Below, in pieces: positions 21,231 to 32,727 of a DNA stretch of 64,000 nucleotides. Made by a program: the position numbers and the translations under genes. Numbering within the stretch: position 1 is the stretch's first letter; every line of letters starts with the position of its first letter. This stretch comes from Dendrolimus kikuchii. Its lineage: Eukaryota > Arthropoda > Insecta > Lepidoptera > Lasiocampidae. Location: positions 6,171,001 through 6,235,000 of the forward strand of contig CM034415.1 of assembly GCA_019925095.2 (NCBI GenBank). Direction: 5' to 3'. The notes below the pieces were generated by a model. It had not been told where the DNA came from and did no database searches. It saw only the letters and a list, made by a program, of their open reading frames with translations.

Positions 21231-22035
21231 CTTTTTTTTTTCATTATTATTTCTGTCCGTATGATAGAGAATACATGAATTGCATGCAAACAGTAGTACA
21301 TTGTATAATTGCATCTGGCTCAGCCTAATCTATTATTTTATCTTCCAAGTTAGTACAGCTTTGTAAACTGCAACTGTGTGGCACACAAATCCCACACATA
21401 GGTTGCACATAATACGCAGAAAGGGCTGAGCGCCAAGTAAGGTGGACACGTGCCACAGGTCCAGACAGGGCCCTCTTAAGAATATTGAACTCCAGATTGC
21501 GAAAATGAAATTGCGCCCACAACAATAAAAAAAAGCATTTAGTTTTATTTTCCACTTTTAAGGTTCCCTAAACATTTTGGCAAAAACAAAACCCTTATGC
21601 ATTCGGAGTTTTTGGCTGGAACTGAAGGAGGTCGTTGTGCTATGCAGTTTTATTTACTAAAAATGTGTAAAATTACTCTAAAATGAACAACACTTCTAGG
21701 ATATTGGCAGTTTTTGAGTAGTAATTATGTGTTATTGTGAGTAATGTGAACTGTATATAGTCAAATGCGGCGTTTCGAGTTTTCAGAAGAACTCCGTTGA
21801 ATGGCGTCAGTTGTAGCCTACAATTCAACTGCGCTACCTATACGAAGACTACATACATAACACTATATATACATCAGATTTGGCTGTTTGAACTAAAATT
21901 CCCTCGCCTACCTTTGTGGCGAATTCTATCTACTATTACTAACGTTAAGCATTCGTCATGTCCGCACGGCCGTCATGCGGCCGTCTGCCTTCTTTGTAAG
22001 TCGCAGTCATTTTTCACTACTGGATTTATATTTTA
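21231..22035. other. Spacer between repeats
   Basis: No gene recognised. Open frames at 21797-22205 belong to the 3' flank of the LINE on the other strand or are chance. Confidence 0.35.
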
Positions 22036-23308
22036 CATACATACATACATACATAACTTCACGCCAGTTCCCTTGCGGGGTAGGCACGAACAACAGAGCG
22101 CCATTTAGGCCCATTCTTACACACCTCACTTGCTTCTTTGACATTCATAACTCTTGTCATGCACACTCGTCTGTTCTTAAGGCTCCTGACATCACCCTCC
22201 GCTAGTACACGATCAATTTGATCATGGAAGGTGTGTCGTGGCCTTCCACGACTTCTGCATCCATCCACTTTTGCATTGTATATCTGTTTAGTCATTCTTT
22301 CATCATGCATTCTTTCCACATGCGCGCACCACCGGAGCATTCCTTTCCTTACCTTCACCCCGACACTCTCTTTCAGACCAACTCTCTTTCTTACTTCGGT
22401 ATTACGATCGCGGTCCGCGAGCGTCACTCCGCAGATTTTGCGCAGTGCTCGCATCTCAACCACGTTTACTCTACTTTCATGCTCTCTCTTCCATACCCAA
22501 CTCTCGCTTCCATACGTGAGCGTAGGTACCAGCACCGCGTTGTGTATGGCGAGCTGGGCCTTCTGGCTGAGGTTCTTAGCGCCTAGAAGTTTACCTAACG
22601 CTCCATTCAAACTATTCCCCAAATTTACTCTTCTTTCTATATCAGCGGTGTACCTTCCATCCCTGCTAAAAGCACATCCAAGATATACAAACTCATTCAC
22701 TTGCTCCAGCATAACATCATCGACCATTATCCTTGCATTCGTTCTGGTTTCTTCTCTTTCAAACACCATAACCTTTGTTTTCTTCGCATTCAAATGTAAG
22801 CCTCTCGCCTGACAGTCATCTTTCATCATTGTGACTATTGTTTGCAGTTCTGATGGCGATTCGGCTAAAAGCACGGCATCATCCGCATAAAGCAAGGTGC
22901 TTACAACTAGATCACTCATTCGCACCCCAACATCCATCAATCTTATTCTCTGGAGACAATCGTCCAGGTATAGGATGAACAGCAAAGCCGACAGCACGCA
23001 GCCCTGCCTGACGCCAATATTGACGTCAAACCAGGGCGACAGGCTGCCATCCACTCGCACGCATGCCATACAGTCCTCGTAAGTGGACTGCACAGCACGC
23101 ATCAATTGGCCATTAATCCCATATCCGGGCAATATGTCCCAGAGCTCCTTCCGCACAACCCTGTCAAATGCTTTCTCTAGATCCACAAAACCGCAGAAAA
23201 CCTTCCGGCCCATAGCCAGCTGCTTCTCTACGATATTGCGGAGAGAGAAAACTTGATCCATACATCCCCTTCCATTTCTGAAGCCACCTTGTGCATCCCA
23301 CAGTAATC
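22036..23308 (-). mobile_element. RTE-like LINE, 5'-truncated, with intact C-terminal reading frame
   Basis: The minus strand runs from a truncated 5' end at about 23308 to a TATG microsatellite tail (ATACATACATACATACATA on the plus strand, 22036-22056). The tail type and RT motifs fit RTE-related LINEs. A 3' fragment of the same family sits at 26375-26475 in the other orientation. Confidence 0.88.
22059..23308 (-). CDS. RTE-like reverse transcriptase, C-terminal 416 codons open
   Basis: The frame is open from the truncation point, in frame upstream of the first ATG (23261): LLWDAQGGFRNGRGCMDQVF. Reverse-transcriptase blocks follow in order: CGFVDLEKAFDRV, GVRQGCVLSALLFILYLDD, then the catalytic LLYADDAVLLAES. 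After these come LNAKKTKVMVF, EFVYLGCAFS, TLTYGSESWV and the C-terminal block RKGMLRWCAHVERM. It ends ARELA with TGA. The endonuclease and the start of the RT domain are gone, so it is dead, yet no stop interrupts 1.25 kb, which indicates recent insertion. Confidence 0.88.
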
Positions 23309-23799
23309 CATCGTAATTTATATTTTATATGGATGAAATTTAACAGAAAGATGCATTAGTCTAAACGCTACACATTGGTGTAGTAAATTTAACTGAGAAT
23401 TGAATATATTTTTTCATTGCACTATATAGCGGTCTGATGTGTCGTTGGGCAGTTATTGAAAAACCATAACGATGTTCTTTAATGAATTTTTTATTTCAGT
23501 AAATCGGTTTACGTCCCCTAAACCCCTTCGCCCCCGAGTAAAGACGGCCCTGCATTCAGAAAGTGTAGATGAAGACCCAATCGCCGACGAGCAATTCCTT
23601 TGTACAGACGGTAGAACGACTACCAACATCTATTCACAAGCTGAGAGGATCTAGGTTCTAGACCACCTGTAAGTTTAGAATCGTCAACGAAAGCTACATT
23701 AATAATATGGAGGGAACTTCCCGCCGCTGTTTTCCCTTTGCGCTATGTTCCCTTCGCGTTATAAAATTATTTATAGGTCGACAACGCGTTAGCGATACC
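23309..23799. other. Spacer
   Basis: No feature recognised; a 60-codon open frame at 23472-23654 has no domain. Confidence 0.35.
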
Positions 23800-23883
23800 C
23801 CTGGTGTTGCAAACGTCCATAGGCGATTGCCGCTTTCCATCATATGGGCCGTTTGCCTGTTTCCCTGCTTCAGGTAATAAAAA
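23800..23883 (+). repeat. SINE-like element, 3' fragment
   Basis: GGTGTTGCAAACGTCCATAG onward, diverged, ending in GGTAATAAAAAG. Confidence 0.6.
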
Positions 23884-24289
23884 GTTTTACAGGCAGATTG
23901 TTAACGTACTTGTCCAATTTGAAAACCTGCCCGTAAAACTTCAAGTTAAAATTTTGTTGCGATTCGTTTTGCCACTTATCCGTTGCCATTCGTTTTTCCA
24001 CTTGTCCGTTGAAGTTTCACTTCTACTATGTGTCTCAGCTCACATTTCGATTTTTCGCAGGTTTACTGCAAATTATGATTTGGTTAGGTTAGGTACATTT
24101 TAATGAATGCATTTTTTATTTAAACATATTTTATCAAACAAAAAAACTGAATTAGATCCGGAACCAAAAAACGCATCCATAGTATAGTCATAGTCTAAAA
24201 TTATGCCGCCTCTCACCATGTCTAGTCTAAATTTATGCCGCTCCTCCACGCGGCCGTAACGCTTTTTCGTGACAGAAAAATCCTAAGAC

Positions 24290-24536
24290 CTCCGTTTTTA
24301 TAGAAGTTTCACTTCAAAAAATAAGCGAATGTTTTCACGAAAGTAATTGCTGTTTGTTAGTCTGGCTAAAACTTGTATACGGTTTGATCGATTTTAATTA
24401 ATTTCTTGTGTGTGTGTTTAAGCGGGTCTCGAGATGGTTTAGATATACAATTTAAATCGGTAGGTGGCGCTAAAATCGTGTTCTAAATTTTATTTTATTT
24501 TTAGGTCAGGACAACGTCTGCCGGGCCCACACTAGT
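24290..24536 (+). repeat. Helitron-like non-autonomous element
   Basis: Contains TTTAAGCGGGTCTCGAGATGG, GGTAGGTGGCGCTAAAATCG and ends AACGTCTGCCGGGCCCACACTAGT, matching the 42669-43046 family. The 5' end is uncertain. Confidence 0.5.
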
Positions 24537-25440
24537 TTAATATAATAATGAATTTATTAAATCAAAAGCACCTCGCAAATCAACCTCGTCGTATATTGTC
24601 CTGTCACACGCGTGACTTCATCCAGAAAATTTGCTACAAGAAGACTGCATCAGTTGATATGACCCAGCATGGGTTTATATGTGACAGTAAGACTCAACCC
24701 GTTAAACTTCTAGTGAACACCTTGAAGACACAACTTGAAAAGATTTGTGGTCAGTAACCATCTTCTATCATATTTTTTTATTTAAATGCAAAACAGATTG
24801 CAACCGTTTTAAAAAGTAAAATTATTGTATTAATTCCCAAAATTTTCATTGAAATCTGTTCAATCGTTTCAGGCGTTCCTTAAAACTAGCACAGCCATTA
24901 AGGCACAATCAACTAAAACAATATGGAACATCATGCTTATTGCCACAATTACACATTGTTTGCTTTTTTTTGTTGATGAATTGAGCGGCTGTGCCTACCA
25001 TAAATTTTCAGGCACAGCCACAGTCAAAATACTCCTGAAAACACTATACGATGCACGGGGGCATCACAGACTATATCCTAATTACTTACTGAGATATATA
25101 TATGCCTATTGAGATTATCAATTCGTGACTTTGCTAGCTTGATATTAAACAGCATAGCCGGAAATTTGTGGCTGTATTAACTAAATAATCATTAGCACAA
25201 CCGAATCCTTTAGGTCTAACGAATGGTTTAGATTTCACGTCGGGCTACAAATTTGTGGCTGTTTTAGCTTGATATTAAACAGCTCAGCCGGAAATTTATG
25301 GCTGTGCTAAGTAAATAATTATTAATACAGTCAATTACCCAAAGCTTATTATAAACATTTGTCCTTATTGGGTTTGAATTGGTGGCTGAGCCAGCTTAAT
25401 ATTAACTAGTACAGCCAGAAAATTTTGTCTGTGTTAACTA

Positions 25441-25960
25441 ATTTTTTTTTCTTTTTAGTTGCGCAAGCACTTGAATAGCTTCAGAAATAATATATTACAC
25501 ACTTATAGCATTGTACTACTGGTAGGCGTCAACAAGGTTACTGCCTCACTCTTCGGCGTTGATGCTCGTCAACAAGGGTTCCTCTCGATTTCCCTGGGAT
25601 CTATTCATCAGATCCTAATTTGGTGACCATGGGACTATCTGGGCAGGACATTTACGAGTAAAGAAAAAACATGAAAATCGGTTTACAATTGACGGAGATA
25701 TCGTGTTACGAAGAAGTTAGTTAACAATTTTCGCGGAGTTCTCTAATTCCTTGGAATCCACTCATCATATCCTGACATGGTAACAGTAGGACCAATTCGG
25801 GAGTATAACCTTGCGATTAAGAAATAAATAAAATTGGTTTACAATTGACGGAGAAATTGAGTAACGAACGTACAAATTTTTTTTTAAAAAGAGCAACATA
25901 CAGACGAATTTGTGACGACCTCATACTTTTTGAAGCGGTTAATTATTAAAAATAGACGGA
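25441..25960. repeat. Interspersed repeat shared with 42000-42660
   Basis: Shares TTCCTCTCGATTTCC, GGTGACCATGGGACTA, CGGTTTACAATTGA(C/T)GGAGAT and TAATTCCTTGGAAT with the phosphate-carrier intron copies. It ends near TTTTTGAAGCGGTTAA, a degenerate form of the GAAGTCGGTT motif common in lepidopteran repeats. Confidence 0.65.
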
Positions 25961-26374
25961 TTGCAATAATCCTCATTATTTATACAATTATTTGACAGAC
26001 AAAATTTTCTGGCTGTGCTAGTTAATGTTAAGCTGGCTTTGTTTCTTTCCGTTTCTTCTATCCCAGCCATAAAGAGTTGCGAAACAGCAGTAAGATAGTG
26101 TAGGCCGCCTCGAACTACCGATCCCGGTCCGCTGGGATCCTTCTCCTCGGGCTGCATATTATCCGTCGCCCGTTCTCAATCAATGCAATGTGTCGCCCTC
26201 TAGTCGGCATCATTAAATTCATCCACCTCTCATGGCAACAGTCCAGCCGAATCAAAGCCCCCTAGGGCTAGTTGCCTCCCGGGTTCGCCCCGAAAACCTC
26301 GGTAAAGTTGTGAGGTCTTCGGACGAACAACATAAAATCAAGTCCAATAATATAAACTTTAAAAAATGTCAAAG

Positions 26375-26475
26375 AAGCAAGTGACGTGTGTAAGAATAAG
26401 CCTAAATGGCGCTCTGTTGTTCGTGCCTACCCCGCAAGGGAACTGGCGTGAAGTTATGTATGTATGTATGTATGT
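26375..26475 (+). repeat. 3' end of the RTE-like LINE family of 22036-23308
   Basis: The translation gives AKWRSVV-like NKPKWRSVVRAYPARELA, then TGA and a TATG microsatellite tail: the last 100 bp of the same LINE family in opposite orientation. Confidence 0.75.
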
Positions 26476-26754
26476 TAAAAAATACGGGATAGTTCAGTTA
26501 AGGACAGCAGGACAACAAGTGCGATAGGAGAGAGTTGGAATAAAAGTTAAATAGAAGATAGTGACGAGTTTAGAGAGTTGGAAAAAGAATTTAGTAGAGG
26601 ACAGTGACGAGTTTAGTGGTGAGTTTAGTAGACTTTTAACTAAAGTGGGCAGTTCAGTGAAGGAATAGTAAGTAATTTAAGAGGAGATTCGGAGGTGAGC
26701 ATCGCGCAGCAGGAGGTGGTCTACACAATATCGGCGACGGTATTGTAACTGAGA

Positions 26755-26950
26755 CATATGTTATAATATGTTTGTTGTATGGTATGATAGATGGGTACAA
26801 ATCTAAAGGTGGACCAAAAAAAAAAGATGGATGGATTGTGTGAAGGATGATATGATGATATGTGGTGTGACAGAAGATGTATGTTAGAGTAGAGGAGTGT
26901 GGAAGGAAAAGACATATTGTGCCGACCCCAAATAATCGGGATATGGTGAA
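26755..26950 (+). pseudogene. 3' end of a second RTE-like LINE family
   Basis: Reads KKRWMDCVKDDM, then GVTED, SRGVWKEKTYCADPK. Same tail as the antisense fragment in the TAF10 intron (4090-4345). Truncated and frameshifted. Confidence 0.65.
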
Positions 26951-27465
26951 AGAAAAGAAAAGAGAATTGTGAGTGAGACATCTTGTCGTCAGGACAGTGC
27001 GTCATTAGTTGTGCGTGTAAGGGCAACCCTGCGGAAAAGAATCACGTACGGCTGGGTAAGTTAATAAAAGCATTTAGTTAAAAACTGGTGTTTCCTTCCA
27101 ATCCCAAGTGCGTACCCCCGCTCGCTCGTAACATTATATTAGACCTAAAGATTTCGGCTGTGCTAATGATTATTTAGTTAACACAGCCCCACAAATTTCC
27201 GGCTGTGCTATTTAATATCAAGCTAGCACAGCCACGAATTGATAATCTCAATGGGTACATATAATCTGTGAAAGTGATTAGCATATAGTCTGTGATGCTC
27301 ACGTGCGCCCACGTGCATCACAGTGTTTTCAGGAGTATTTCGACTGTGGCTGTGCTAGAATATTTATACTAAGCACAGCCGCCCAATTCATTAATAACAT
27401 AAAGCAAAAAAATGTGTAATTGCGGCAAATAACTAGCAATAAATTAGAGCATGATTTTCCATAAA

Positions 27466-28081
27466 TTTTAACCGACTTTAAAAACGAAGAGGTTCTCAAT
27501 TTGATTGGTATTTTTTTTTATGTATGTACCGATTACGCTGAGATTTATGATCCGATTTACGTGATTCTTCTTTAGTTTGCTGCGGAATAGTTGCCATTTG
27601 GTGCCCTAGAAATTTAACATAGTTTGGCCCAGTAGTTTTCATGTTATGAACATTTTTTTGTGAAAATTTTCCGTTCCCATTTCTTGGGACCTATATTTTT
27701 TAAGGCGAGCGGCATCTTCCGTAGGCCTACCCACAGCTAGACACTAAAAAGTAACACATAAAAAAACTTCTTTTAAAAAACCAGACTTCAAAAACTAAAA
27801 AGTATAAAATAACTTAATAATACTTATTAGTTTTTGAAGTCGGTTTTTTAAAAGAAGTTTTTTTTAGTTGATTGGGCCCTAATGGCTGTAATATCTTTAA
27901 GGAACTCGTTTCAGGGCTTATTGGAAATAAACCAGATAGATAAACATTCTAAAAATAGGAATTTATGATTAATATACATATATATTTATTATCACAACTA
28001 TTTCCCATTGGAATAGGTAGAGACTGTGATTGCATTGTGATTTATGATTAATCTTGGCATAAATAGCAGTTTTCACTTAAC
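27466..28081. repeat. Interspersed repeat with a long inverted pair
   Basis: Contains AACCGACTTTAAAAACGAAG (27469) and a near-perfect foldback: arms about 27761-27797 and 27827-27864, one indel, around a 29-base loop, both built on AAAACCGACTTCAAAAAC. This word recurs widely in lepidopteran repeats. Confidence 0.6.
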
Positions 28082-28344
28082 AATGTACAGTCAGCGTCTT
28101 ATAGAAAGAAGCAGCCAAGATGATCAAATAGATAAGAACATCGAAAGTGATCATTAGTATCGGTACAACCATTGTCGCCTAATAGATCGAATCACCCGTC
28201 TTGACCAAATACATCAGTACACCGACAACGCCAAATACATGAGTACATTCAAGTCGCCAAAACAAAGAGACACACTAGAAAAATGAACTCTATTCTAAAT
28301 GTGATTAGTGTCAAATCGAGATGATTTCATACTAAATCAAAATT

Positions 28345-31030
28345 CCAATAGTATTATTACTGTTATAAAAATCTTTTTCATTTTTATAACGTAACTAGTA
28401 TTGGCCTTCGACTTCATTTTCATTACTTAGATAGCAAAGATTAAAGTTATTTTATCAATATGTAAAATTGAATAAATATTTAATATGACAATACATGAAT
28501 CCTGGATATATTCATAAACTCCCGATATTTGTAATTTACTAAAGACTTATTCAACTACAGATGTTTCTTCACTAAGGATTTCTAATAATTACAGACAGTG
28601 TCTTGTGATTTGCGAACATTGCGTCAAAGTTGATCTAGTGGTTTGGAAGTGGAAGGAAATCCCGGGAAATCTCAAGAGTCCCAATATGGTCATGTATAAA
28701 AATGTCATAAAGTATTAAACTATGCTGTAATAAGAGTAACACGAATAGTTTACATGCTATATCTAGGCGCATTATTCCCAAGAAAATTTTGGAACTTTCC
28801 GTCACTAAAGTATAGGTGTAAAAACATGAAAAAGTGAATCCGGTTTCCTGAAAAATTACACTAGAATTCCCATGATATTAGCTTTTTCAGCATTTAAGTA
28901 AAAAATGTCTGTATAATAGTGAAAACCTCATAGAAATTAACATATTTATGAAAAAAAAAAACATTAATTGTTTCAATTTTCCATCAATCAAACAATTGGA
29001 TCCCAATTGGTTTTTTTAATAGCTTCAATGTACAGACAAAGCTATTTTACAATATTACCTTAATTTTAACATTTCATTTGACATAATACACTATGTATAT
29101 GTGAGTATATTTTCTATGTATATGTGAGTTTGTTGAAATATCTACTAAAGAGTTTCAATACATAAGAAATTTAGAATTCGAGATAAACCTTTTTTTATCA
29201 GCAATGAATAATTGATGTTTCTTGGATACTATTTTAATGTCTAATACGTATATGAATTCTCATGATCTATACTGAGATCATACTATACATATATATAATA
29301 TACCCCAGTCATTGAAAAAAGCTTAATCTAACGTTCTGGTGAAATCGTATCGGAATCAGCCAATTTTTATGCAGTATAACGACTTTAATAGGAATTTCCC
29401 GGAATATAAACTAACAAAGCATTCGGAAAAGAACGTAAACCATCGTTTTAGTATCAATTGAATCTGAATCAACTAATTGTTATGCAAATAAATAATTTAT
29501 ACTTTTTCTATTTTTACTTATTTGAAAAAGAAAGTGCATTGTGTTTTAGTATAAGCTAATTTATATGCATACTAACCACTAGAAACCACCCTCGGGAAAA
29601 TTTCCGTGAGATGCCCAGGACACAAAGTATTGCTGTATTTAAAAAATAATGTATCGTGTCTAAAATCGTGTAAGAATAAATAAACTAATTTGTAAGCGTC
29701 CTAACAACTTTAACCAGCTCCTGAGAAAATTCGCGGGATCCCCAGGATAAAAAGTATCACAGATTTAATTTCAGAAAATTTGCTATCAATGAGTAAAAAC
29801 ATCGCATCGAAATAAGAAAGCTTTTTTTTATTCTGGCCTCTTTAAACCGTTCCCGGAAAATTTCCCATGCGATTCCGGAATAAAAGGTAGCGCAGAATTT
29901 AAGTCTGAGAATTTGCTCACGATCAGCGAAAATCGAATGGCAATCGGCCTAGTAGTTTTTACGTAAATCCCGAACAAACAGAAAAACCGACTAACAGACA
30001 AGAAATCTAAAAAAAAATCATCGTGTCTCCATCGTTTATATAGTCTATTCCAATTGTGTTTTTTTTAAATAACTTCAATGTAGAGAGACGACATATTTAG
30101 CATATTATAATATTATAGACTAACGTCTGCCCGCGAAACTTCCTTCGCGTTTCCATGATGATGATACATTTGATAGTCAAGTATGTTTGAACAGTTCTTT
30201 ATGGTGGTTAAAGAAGCGTTCAAACTTACTCTAACTCTCTATGAATAAGACAGTTAGTATTTAGTAAAAACGAAAACTTAAAGCTGAAAAGCAGTGTCAT
30301 CAAGTATTAAAGAATGTAAACAAAAGTATGAAAAACCTGATTTAATTAAGAGAACTGAAATATCTGGTTAGAAACAGGAACTTGAGACTATTTATAAAAT
30401 TTGTAGGTTAATAATATATCTTTAGTTAGCTGGGCTCGGCTAATATCTCTGTTCCATCTGAAATAATATTATAGTTAGGTACTGTGGCCAAATGCAACTT
30501 AGTTATAAAGTTAAAATGAACGCCGTTATTAATTGGCTATACTAGAGTATATATGTCATGGTTAAATTGTACAGACCGTTAGATTATAATCTATCTCGAG
30601 AGCTATTGAAATATTGTGAACCGGAACAAACTGCTTACAATTTAACGCATTATTTCCCGATAGATTATAATCTATCGACGTGAAATCGTTCTGTGTCCAT
30701 AGAGTTAGTAATAAAACATAGGTGGGTCAGTCAAAAATACTAAAGATTCGATCTCTGCCCTTATGGGTTAGAAGTTTTAACAATGTTTGTAAGTAGTCAA
30801 TAAGTGATACTTCCAATCCCAGTGTTTACCCTCGATTAAACGTAATAAATATTATTATGCACATATCATCCTCTTCGTCAATCACACTGCTGTGATCAGG
30901 AGTTTTTTTTAAGTTTCAAACGTCTTCAGAATTGATTTCATTAATTTCACATTAGGAAAGAAAGGTGCTTTTCATTCAATGCAAATTTAGCAATAAGTAA
31001 TTCAATTTGAAATACATAATTCGAAATACA
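28345..31030. other. Interior of the long-TIR element
   Basis: AT-rich, no coding capacity. 29570-30130 holds tandem-like blocks (GAAAATTTCC / GGGATTCC / AAAAGTA-C-CAGA) of the repeat also found at 61836-62379. Two palindromes built on TAGATTATAATCTA lie at 30580 and 30660, and a hairpin at 30187-30226. Confidence 0.5.
30577..30680. repeat. Twin palindromes TAGATTATAATCTA
   Basis: TTAGATTATAATCTATCT at about 30580 and GATAGATTATAATCTATC at about 30660 are perfect or near-perfect palindromes 80 bp apart. The segment is bounded by ACAGAC and TTCTGTG, hinting at a small TIR element. Confidence 0.5.
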
Positions 31031-31292
31031 ATTTTGGTTTAGTATGAAATCATCTCGATTTGACACTAATCACATTTAGAATAGAGTTCAGTTTTCTAGT
31101 GTGTCTCTTTGTTTTGGCGACTTGAATGTACTCATGTATTTGGCGTTGTCGGTGTACTGATGTATTTGGTCAAGACGGGTGATTCGATCTATTAGGCGAC
31201 AATGGTTGTACCGATACTAATGATCACTTTCGATGTTCTTATCTATTTGATCATCTTGGCTGCTTCTTTCTATAAGACGCTGACTGTACATT

Positions 31293-32380
31293 AAGTTAGA
31301 AAACTGTCTAAATGGCGCATGCTTTCCGGCCCAGATACGAAGCCGCCCCGTTTGAATGTGAGACGCAAGTGCGCTAACCACTAAGCTACCATGACTTTTA
31401 GCATAACCTAAAGATTAATTAAATAGAACATCAATAATATGGAATAACATTAATAATATGGGATGGATGTCGTTATGTGTTGAATTTTTTTTCAGTGTAA
31501 AAGGACATTAAATGATTCAAGTTTGTGTTTATGGATCACTGGTTGCCTCATCCAAATTGGAAGGCAGAAATAAACTGTCTAATATCAGCTAATGATATAT
31601 TCAATTAAATCCTTTTTAGGGTTCCGCTAGCAAATGGCAAAACGAATCATTCATTTCTACGGAACGTTTCTTTTTTTTATTCTTTTTAGATCCAGAAAAA
31701 GCCAAGAAAAATTGTAAAATGAGAAAAGACCACAGAAAAAAATCTATTCTACAGGAAAAATCCACACGGATAGTGGCGAAAAATAAGAAAAACGTGATTT
31801 TTAAATAACAAGCAACACTATTATGTAGATCTGCACATTGCATGCACTGTATTGAATTTATTAAACATATTTTGGATAATTAGTAAATTGGTTATTTATT
31901 TTTTTGTCCCATACTATATCACATATTTACAAGTGGGTGAATCTCCCAAGCGCATTATTGGCCGCAACGATTGATAGACGCTCTGAGTCGACACTGTTCG
32001 GCTTCTTCGACGAGATGGTAATAGCATAAGTGGGCCCCATCTTTGTAAGAATCTTATCTTCTCTGGTTGATATTCATAATGAGTATTAAACAGTGATAAT
32101 TATTGTAGCCAGAAGCTACGCTTTAACAAGTGTTAAAAAAGTGGTTGCGGAGAATTCGACGCTCATGAGATTCGTTCAGTAATAGCATGGAAAAAATAGT
32201 ATTCTTCTTCTATGGTAATAGGTAGACATTTAGAAAATGGTGGCAGTTAAAATAATTTAATTTTATATCCTGCACAATGCCAGCTTGCTTTTTGGTAATG
32301 ACGATATACCAAATGATAGGTAACCGAAATGGAATCTATCGAACTCAGTAGTTTGAGCAACCTTAGACTAAGATGATGTA
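31293..32380. other. Spacer downstream of the cysteine-rich gene
   Basis: Contains a tRNA-like SINE head (31330-31392), a block of the repeat family shared with 37905 and 39225 (31530-31590) and otherwise AT-rich DNA. No gene seen. Confidence 0.4.
31330..31392 (-). repeat. tRNA-derived SINE head or pseudo-tRNA
   Basis: The minus strand has TAGCTTAGTGGTTAGCGC (A-box TRGCNNAGYNGG) followed by CATTCAAACG (B-box GWTCRANNC). Spacing between the boxes is 19 bp, shorter than in a real tRNA, and no cloverleaf closes, so this is a remnant and not a functional gene. Confidence 0.4.
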
Positions 32381-32727
32381 TTAAATATTTTTGCTTGCAC
32401 AATCACAATTCCCTGCAATATTTCCAGTACACCCGAATTGTCTAAAAGCCGGTGGATATCTGCAATCACATTGTGCTTTAGTTTCATTTCCTGGGCAAAG
32501 TGCAGAAGTGCAGTTGTTTGAAGAAACACCAACGCTTTGCGGTTTCAAATCCTTTGATTTGTCTGCATTTTTTGGTAGAGGGGAAGTCAGATTGGTTGAT
32601 GATTTTGGTAGCTCGTTATCACTTGCACACTTCACGTTAGATCTTGGAGCACACATCGTCATGCTACAGGATGGCTTGTTGCAACTAGACCCAAGTTTGG
32701 CCAGTTTCTCTTGGCTGAGTGCAGTTG
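32381..32727 (-). CDS. Cysteine-rich protein, exon 2
   Basis: Acceptor AG at 32728-32729, TAA stop at 32381. Encodes STALSQEKLAKLGSSC onward; eleven Cys in 115 residues, ending FGCTGNIAGNCDCASKNI. Confidence 0.72.

Larger units (their letters stand above)
24920..27465. mobile_element. Foldback element with about 285-bp inverted arms, interrupted by other repeats
   Basis: Left arm 24920-25222 and right arm 27147-27465 are inverted copies (roughly 80-85% by eye). Shared blocks include CATCATGCT, CAATTACACAT, ACAGTC-AAATACTCCTGAA, GCATCACAGACTATAT and TTGAGATTATCAATTCGTG. Both arms and inner parts are built of repeated TAGCACAGCC / GGCTGTGCTA words. A second inner inverted pair lies at 25381-25435 and 25995-26045. 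The interior also carries a repeat shared with 42000-42660 and LINE tails. No transposase seen. Confidence 0.75.
28082..31292. mobile_element. Young 3.2-kb element with 262-bp terminal inverted repeats and no ORF
   Basis: Left repeat 28082-28344 and right repeat 31031-31292 are inverted copies that I read base by base with only two substitutions. Both ends read AATGTACAGTCAGCGTCTTA going inwards. The 2.7-kb interior has no open frame of note and no transposase, so it is non-autonomous. No clear target-site duplication was found; TTAA lies near both ends but not in register. Superfamily unknown. Confidence 0.88.

Noticed and set aside
22218..22812. Long plus-strand open frames over the RTE-like LINE
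   Set aside because: Mirror images of the reverse-transcriptase frame on the minus strand, which has all RT motifs.
24075..24095. GGTTAGGTTAGG as telomeric TTAGG repeat
   Set aside because: Only two units; insufficient for a telomeric tract.
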